Shown here in pieces: positions 60,985 through 64,000 of a stretch of DNA of 64,000 nucleotides (position 1 is the first letter of the stretch; each line of letters starts with the position of its first letter). Origin of the DNA: HdN1 sp964473645 (GTDB lineage Bacteria > Pseudomonadota > Gammaproteobacteria > Pseudomonadales > Ketobacteraceae); the NCBI GenBank assembly GCA_964473645.1, contig CAYYPW010000026.1:9535-73534 (forward strand), read 5' to 3'. The position numbers and the translations under genes are program-made. A model generated the notes under the pieces. The model saw only the letters and a program-made list of their open reading frames with translations, did no database searches and was not told the origin of the DNA.

Positions 60985-62250
60985 CTAATGCGGCGTCAAT
61001 CCATCAACCAGTGATTGCCGGTAAGCGCGTATGGCCGGCAGCAAACTACACAACATGCCTGCCACCACGATCGTTGCCATCAATGCCCATTCCATCGGGC
61101 TTGGAAAGCTTAGTGTCAATCGCAATCCATAGGTGGTTTCCAGCCAGTCACCTGCGAACAATATGAGGGAGTTGAACAAGCCGAGGGCAAGCGTTACAGC
61201 CAGCATTGAGGCGAGAAAGGCTTCGCCTACGATCAGGAGCAGGACATCACCCGCACGTGCTCCTAGTGTGCGCAACAGGGCCATTTCGCGGCGGCGTTCG
61301 TTGAGTGTGGCCAGCATCAATGCGACCATGCCGATCAAGCTGATCAGTGTCACCAATATCGATAACGCCAGGAGTGTGGTTTCCACCACCGAGAGCGTGT
61401 TCCACAAATCCATTAAAGTCACCCCGGGTACCACGGCCAACAGGGGTTCCTGCCGGTATTCATTGACAGCGCGTTGTACCTGAAAAATCGCCACTCGCGA
61501 CTTTAATCCGACCAGAAAGGCGGTAATCGATTCTGTTGTGAAGGTGTGGTTGGCATTGGTGTTGTTGGCGCCGGGCTTCAAAAACGTACCTACATTCCAG
61601 CCGGCGTGGATGGCTTCGAGTGCGTCAAGACCCACAAGTACGGCGTTATCGATGGGGGTGCCGGTGGGTTTCATGATGCCCGTGATGCGGAACGGGTGCT
61701 TGCCATGGCGGGAAAAACCTATGTCCTCCAGGCCGTGTGCAATCACAATTTCATCGCCCAATTGGTAGTGCAGCGCATCTGCCACCTTGGCACCGATCAC
61801 CGTATCGTACAGACTGGAAAAACCGGTTGTTCCCATTAATTCGATGCTGCGTTTGCTGCCAAAACGGTAATGCTCGAAAAACGCATTGCTGGTGCCGATC
61901 ACACGAAATCCTTTGTGCGAATCCCCCAGCGATAACGGTATTGTCCAGGCCACTTTGGGGTGTTGGCTGAATTCCTGAAAGGTTTTCCAGGATACATTTT
62001 GGGTGGCATTGCCTTTGTGAAAAATCGCATACAGCAGCAACTGAATCGGGCTGCTGCGTGCGCCCACCAGCAAATCAGTCCCCGACACCGTATTGGCAAA
62101 ACTTTCGCGCATTTCGGTGCGCAGGCGTTCCACGGTGAGCAGCAGGGTGCTTCCCAGCATAAGGGACAAAATCAGCAGTGAGACGGTATAGCGACGATAC
62201 CAGAGGCTACGAAACGCCAGCAAACTGAGGGTGCCAAAACGCTCACGCAT
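60985..62250 (-). CDS. FtsX/MacB-like ABC permease
   Basis: A 421-residue inner-membrane subunit of the MacB/LolC type: an N-terminal helix (about 20-42, TVSLLILSLMLGSTLLL), a large periplasmic domain, and three C-terminal helices (about 275-300, 330-360, 380-415). The FtsX domain shows MALLRTLGARAGDVLLLIVG. Such proteins use ATP to drive mechanical work or lipoprotein/peptide release rather than ordinary import. A longer frame opens at 62343; ATG 62250 overlaps the ATPase stop by 8 bases and is preferred. It works with the ATPase and ZrgA. Confidence 0.85.
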   Translation of the reverse strand: MRERFGTLSLLAFRSLWYRRYTVSLLILSLMLGSTLLLTVERLRTEMRESFANTVSGTDLLVGARSSPIQLLLYAIFHKGNATQNVSWKTFQEFSQHPKVAWTIPLSLGDSHKGFRVIGTSNAFFEHYRFGSKRSIELMGTTGFSSLYDTVIGAKVADALHYQLGDEIVIAHGLEDIGFSRHGKHPFRITGIMKPTGTPIDNAVLVGLDALEAIHAGWNVGTFLKPGANNTNANHTFTTESITAFLVGLKSRVAIFQVQRAVNEYRQEPLLAVVPGVTLMDLWNTLSVVETTLLALSILVTLISLIGMVALMLATLNERRREMALLRTLGARAGDVLLLIVGEAFLASMLAVTLALGLFNSLILFAGDWLETTYGLRLTLSFPSPMEWALMATIVVAGMLCSLLPAIRAYRQSLVDGLTPH

Positions 62251-62992
62251 GGGGGCCACCGGTATTGGATGCTTTACGTTGAATTTCATGCAGCGCAATG
62301 ACACGATCAAAATGTGCCTGCAACGCACGATTGTGGCTGACAAAAATCAGTGTGGCTCCGGTGCGCTCGCATTGCATCTTGAGAAGATCGATAAAAGCCT
62401 GCTGACGATCATCGTCGAGGGCTGAGGTGGGTTCATCGGCAATGATAATCTCAGGTGAACCCATAAAGGCACGTGCAGCCGCAACGCGTTGTTGCTGGCC
62501 GACAGACAGTGCATGAATCGGGCGATGATGCAACTCAACGTCAATATGCAATGCCACCAACAAACGTTGTGCTTCAGTGGCTACGGTTTGCTGACGCGCA
62601 ATAATGTCCTGGTGGCGGCGCTTTGAAAAGCGGCAAGGCAGGATGACATTCTCCAACACTGACAAATACGGCAATAAATTGAATTGCTGAAAGATGACAC
62701 CCACGTGGTCACATCGAAAACGGTCTCGCTGCGCATTGGAAAGCGAGGGTAATGGCTGCCCTAGCACGGTTAAGGTGCCACTGGATGGACGATTGATGCC
62801 GGTGAGCAAATTAAGCAAAGTGGTTTTGCCCGAACCGCTCGGACCGGCGATAAATACTTTTTCACCGCGCGCGATGCGCAATTCTGGAATGTCCAGCGTA
62901 GCCACTGGCTGCTTGTGCCAGCGAAACACGAGTTCATTGGCATAAATAGCGGTGTCGGTGGTTTCAGGAGCGCGATTGGGCATAGGGCTCAA
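62243..62992 (-). CDS. LolD/MacB-like ABC transporter ATPase
   Basis: A 249-residue ATP-binding subunit. Walker A G50-PSGSGKTT, Q-loop FQQFNLLPYL, signature LSVGQQQRVAAARAF, Walker B IIIADEPTSALD, and H-loop FVSHNR are all intact. The layout matches ATPases that pair with FtsX-like permeases. It starts in a 4-base ATGA overlap with the ZrgA gene and overlaps the permease start, so three proteins are made in fixed proportion. Confidence 0.92.
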   Translation of the reverse strand: MSPMPNRAPETTDTAIYANELVFRWHKQPVATLDIPELRIARGEKVFIAGPSGSGKTTLLNLLTGINRPSSGTLTVLGQPLPSLSNAQRDRFRCDHVGVIFQQFNLLPYLSVLENVILPCRFSKRRHQDIIARQQTVATEAQRLLVALHIDVELHHRPIHALSVGQQQRVAAARAFMGSPEIIIADEPTSALDDDRQQAFIDLLKMQCERTGATLIFVSHNRALQAHFDRVIALHEIQRKASNTGGPHA

Positions 62993-63603
62993 GGTAATGT
63001 CAGTTCGATGGTGGAGGGACTCAATGTCTGGCTGCCCTGCGCATTTTCGGTGACATAATCCACTTTCAGCGTGCGCAACCCCGGGAAAAGCGTAAACAAA
63101 GACAATTCAACTTTTTTCAGCGTGGAAGGTTGTGCGCATTCAAAGTCGTATTCGGCATCAATATCGCTGTGGTGTACAGTGGCTGCCTTGGGGGAATCGC
63201 TGCTGTTAAAAGGTGAAATGACTGTATGCGTGGTTGTCTTGCACTGCGCGGCAGTGCCAAAATTGAAGAGCGTGTTTGGTGTATTGAGCGTCACCAGTGC
63301 TTTATTCAATTGTGACTTTTCTTGCTCGGTGGCCGGGGCGTGTTCAAAACCGATAATGCTTTCCGCTGGCGCTGTCAGTGTGATCGCAATCATTTTGCCT
63401 TCGATCACGAGCGTGAGTTGGCCTTCGCCATGAACATGGCTTGACTGTTCGCGATGATCACTGTCGTCATGATGTTCATGTTGTTGCTCATGCTTCTTTT
63501 CATGCTCTTCTTCATGAGCATGATCGTGTACGGCAGCCAAGGTTAGAGTATTTGTTAGCATCATGGACGCAAATAGAATGAATTTTCGTGAAAATGGCTT
63601 CAT
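62989..63603 (-). CDS. ZrgA-type zinc-binding periplasmic protein (DUF2796)
   Basis: A 204-residue exported protein with a signal peptide, then a His/Glu/Asp-rich zone (HDHAHEEEHEKKHEQQHEHH and further His) suited to zinc binding. The DUF2796 core follows: HVHGEGQLTLVIEGKMIAI, FEHAPATEQEKSQLNKAL and VHHSDIDAEYDFECA. ZrgA of Vibrio cholerae, a zinc-regulated protein, is the named relative. The ATG at 63603 forms a 4-base overlap with the stop of the CobW gene; a start at 63630 would lie inside that gene. Likely Zur-controlled by analogy; no Zur box is visible within the operon. Confidence 0.85.
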   Translation of the reverse strand: MKPFSRKFILFASMMLTNTLTLAAVHDHAHEEEHEKKHEQQHEHHDDSDHREQSSHVHGEGQLTLVIEGKMIAITLTAPAESIIGFEHAPATEQEKSQLNKALVTLNTPNTLFNFGTAAQCKTTTHTVISPFNSSDSPKAATVHHSDIDAEYDFECAQPSTLKKVELSLFTLFPGLRTLKVDYVTENAQGSQTLSPSTIELTLP

Positions 63604-64000
63604 GGAGCATCGTCTACCGATTGTTGGCAAAATATTTCAAACGCCTGTTCGGCGTATTCGCGTGGGTAATTTCGGGTGATAAATACCAAACGCGAGCGCT
63701 GGTCGTTATCGGGCCACCGGGACAGGGGTAAAGTCGGGTAGCGCAGGTGTTGGACACATTGAATAATACGAGGAGTTTGCTCGTTTGTAATGTTGACGAT
63801 ACCCTTTATTCGCAGGATCTGATCGCCGCTGGTGGTAATCAAAGTATCGATGGTTTGGGTAAATGAACTCCACTCGAAAGGTTTTGAAAAAGTCAGCACA
63901 AATGCTTGCAACCCTTGCGTATGTCGGCCTTCTGCTGCAGGCTGATGATCGTGATCGTGATCGTGATCGTGATCGTGATCGTGATCGTGATCGTGATCGT
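63600..64000 (-). CDS. CobW/COG0523-type GTPase, C-terminal part (truncated by window edge)
   Basis: The C-terminal ~134 residues of a G3E-family metallochaperone. The CobW_C domain is recognisable: ILRIKGIVNITNEQTPRIIQ (the KGI strand) and QHLRYPTLPLSRWPDNDQRS, then RLVFITRNYPREYAEQAFEI. Upstream, the chain runs through a His-Asp repeat (DHDHDH...) encoded by a hexanucleotide array, the histidine stretch many zinc COG0523 proteins carry. The GTPase domain is outside the window. It is the first visible gene of the CobW-ZrgA-ABC operon. Confidence 0.85.
   Translation of the reverse strand, partial: DHDHDHDHDHDHDHDHDHQPAAEGRHTQGLQAFVLTFSKPFEWSSFTQTIDTLITTSGDQILRIKGIVNITNEQTPRIIQCVQHLRYPTLPLSRWPDNDQRSRLVFITRNYPREYAEQAFEIFCQQSVDDAP
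63947..64000. repeat. Hexanucleotide tandem repeat (GATCGT)9 at window edge
   Basis: GATCGT is repeated nine times without error from 63947 to the last base of the window and probably continues. On the minus strand it encodes alternating His-Asp in the CobW-type protein. The unit is six bases, so copy-number changes keep the frame and alter the length of the metal-binding tract. Confidence 0.95.

Noticed and set aside
63947..64000. CRISPR array
   Set aside because: Unit is six bases without spacers and lies in a coding frame.

Overview
The window reads as a chromosomal segment of a gammaproteobacterium. The infC-rpmI-rplT-pheS-pheT-ihfA-merR block followed by tRNA-Pro(GGG), the YbiT and PepN types, and a complete acyclic-terpene (Atu) cluster in Pseudomonas gene order all point that way. 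Several genes suggest an aerobic lipid or hydrophobic-compound degrader: a desaturase, a phasin-like protein, an acyl-CoA synthetase and a DUF1329/YCF48/RND set. The genus cannot be fixed from sequence alone. No phage, insertion sequence, CRISPR array or rRNA is visible.

Layout. 1-5.6 kb: translation block with a strong hairpin and U-tract ahead of pheS. 5.7-10.6 kb: accessory single genes (zinc-binding CZB protein, acyl-CoA desaturase, phasin-like protein, serine hydrolase, a two-repeat protein of unknown function). 10.7-24.5 kb: nitronate monooxygenase, acyl-CoA synthetase and atuFEDCBA on the minus strand, facing a divergent TetR gene across palindromic candidate operators, then a second TetR gene. 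25-26.7 kb: tRNA-Val, tRNA-Asp, a hairpin and possible micro-ORF, and an AraC regulator. 27-36 kb: a coiled-coil protein, a PLP enzyme, nadK, a coupled phosphoesterase, a degenerate EAL protein, DUF1315, and a 7TMR-DISM hybrid kinase. 36-47 kb: pepN, then DUF1329, YCF48-like and RND genes without a DUF1302 partner, then a secreted GH35 beta-galactosidase. 47-52 kb: two overlapping 7TMR-DISM genes. One is an intact kinase with no receiver; the other is a pseudokinase with an intact receiver. 52-57 kb: ybiT, DUF2058, and two secreted lipoproteins. 57.5-64 kb: chrA, GIY-YIG and DUF3299 (coupled), HD-GYP, then a coupled CobW-ZrgA-ABC ATPase-permease operon that looks zinc-related.

How genes work together. 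AtuA-F plus the acyl-CoA synthetase would activate citronellate/geranylate-type acids and carry them through dehydrogenation, carboxylation and hydration. The two adjacent DISM proteins look complementary, the kinase of one possibly phosphorylating the receiver of the other. The CobW/ZrgA/ABC genes and the nearby DUF3299 gene look like one zinc-responsive system split by an inserted HD-GYP gene.

The least expected items are the pseudokinase/kinase DISM pair, the degenerate EAL protein, the large palindromic element inside the atu operon, several short tandem repeats at gene boundaries, and the DUF1329-YCF48-RND module without DUF1302. Start codons were adjusted by hand where a Shine-Dalgarno site, signal peptide or family length favoured a different one.
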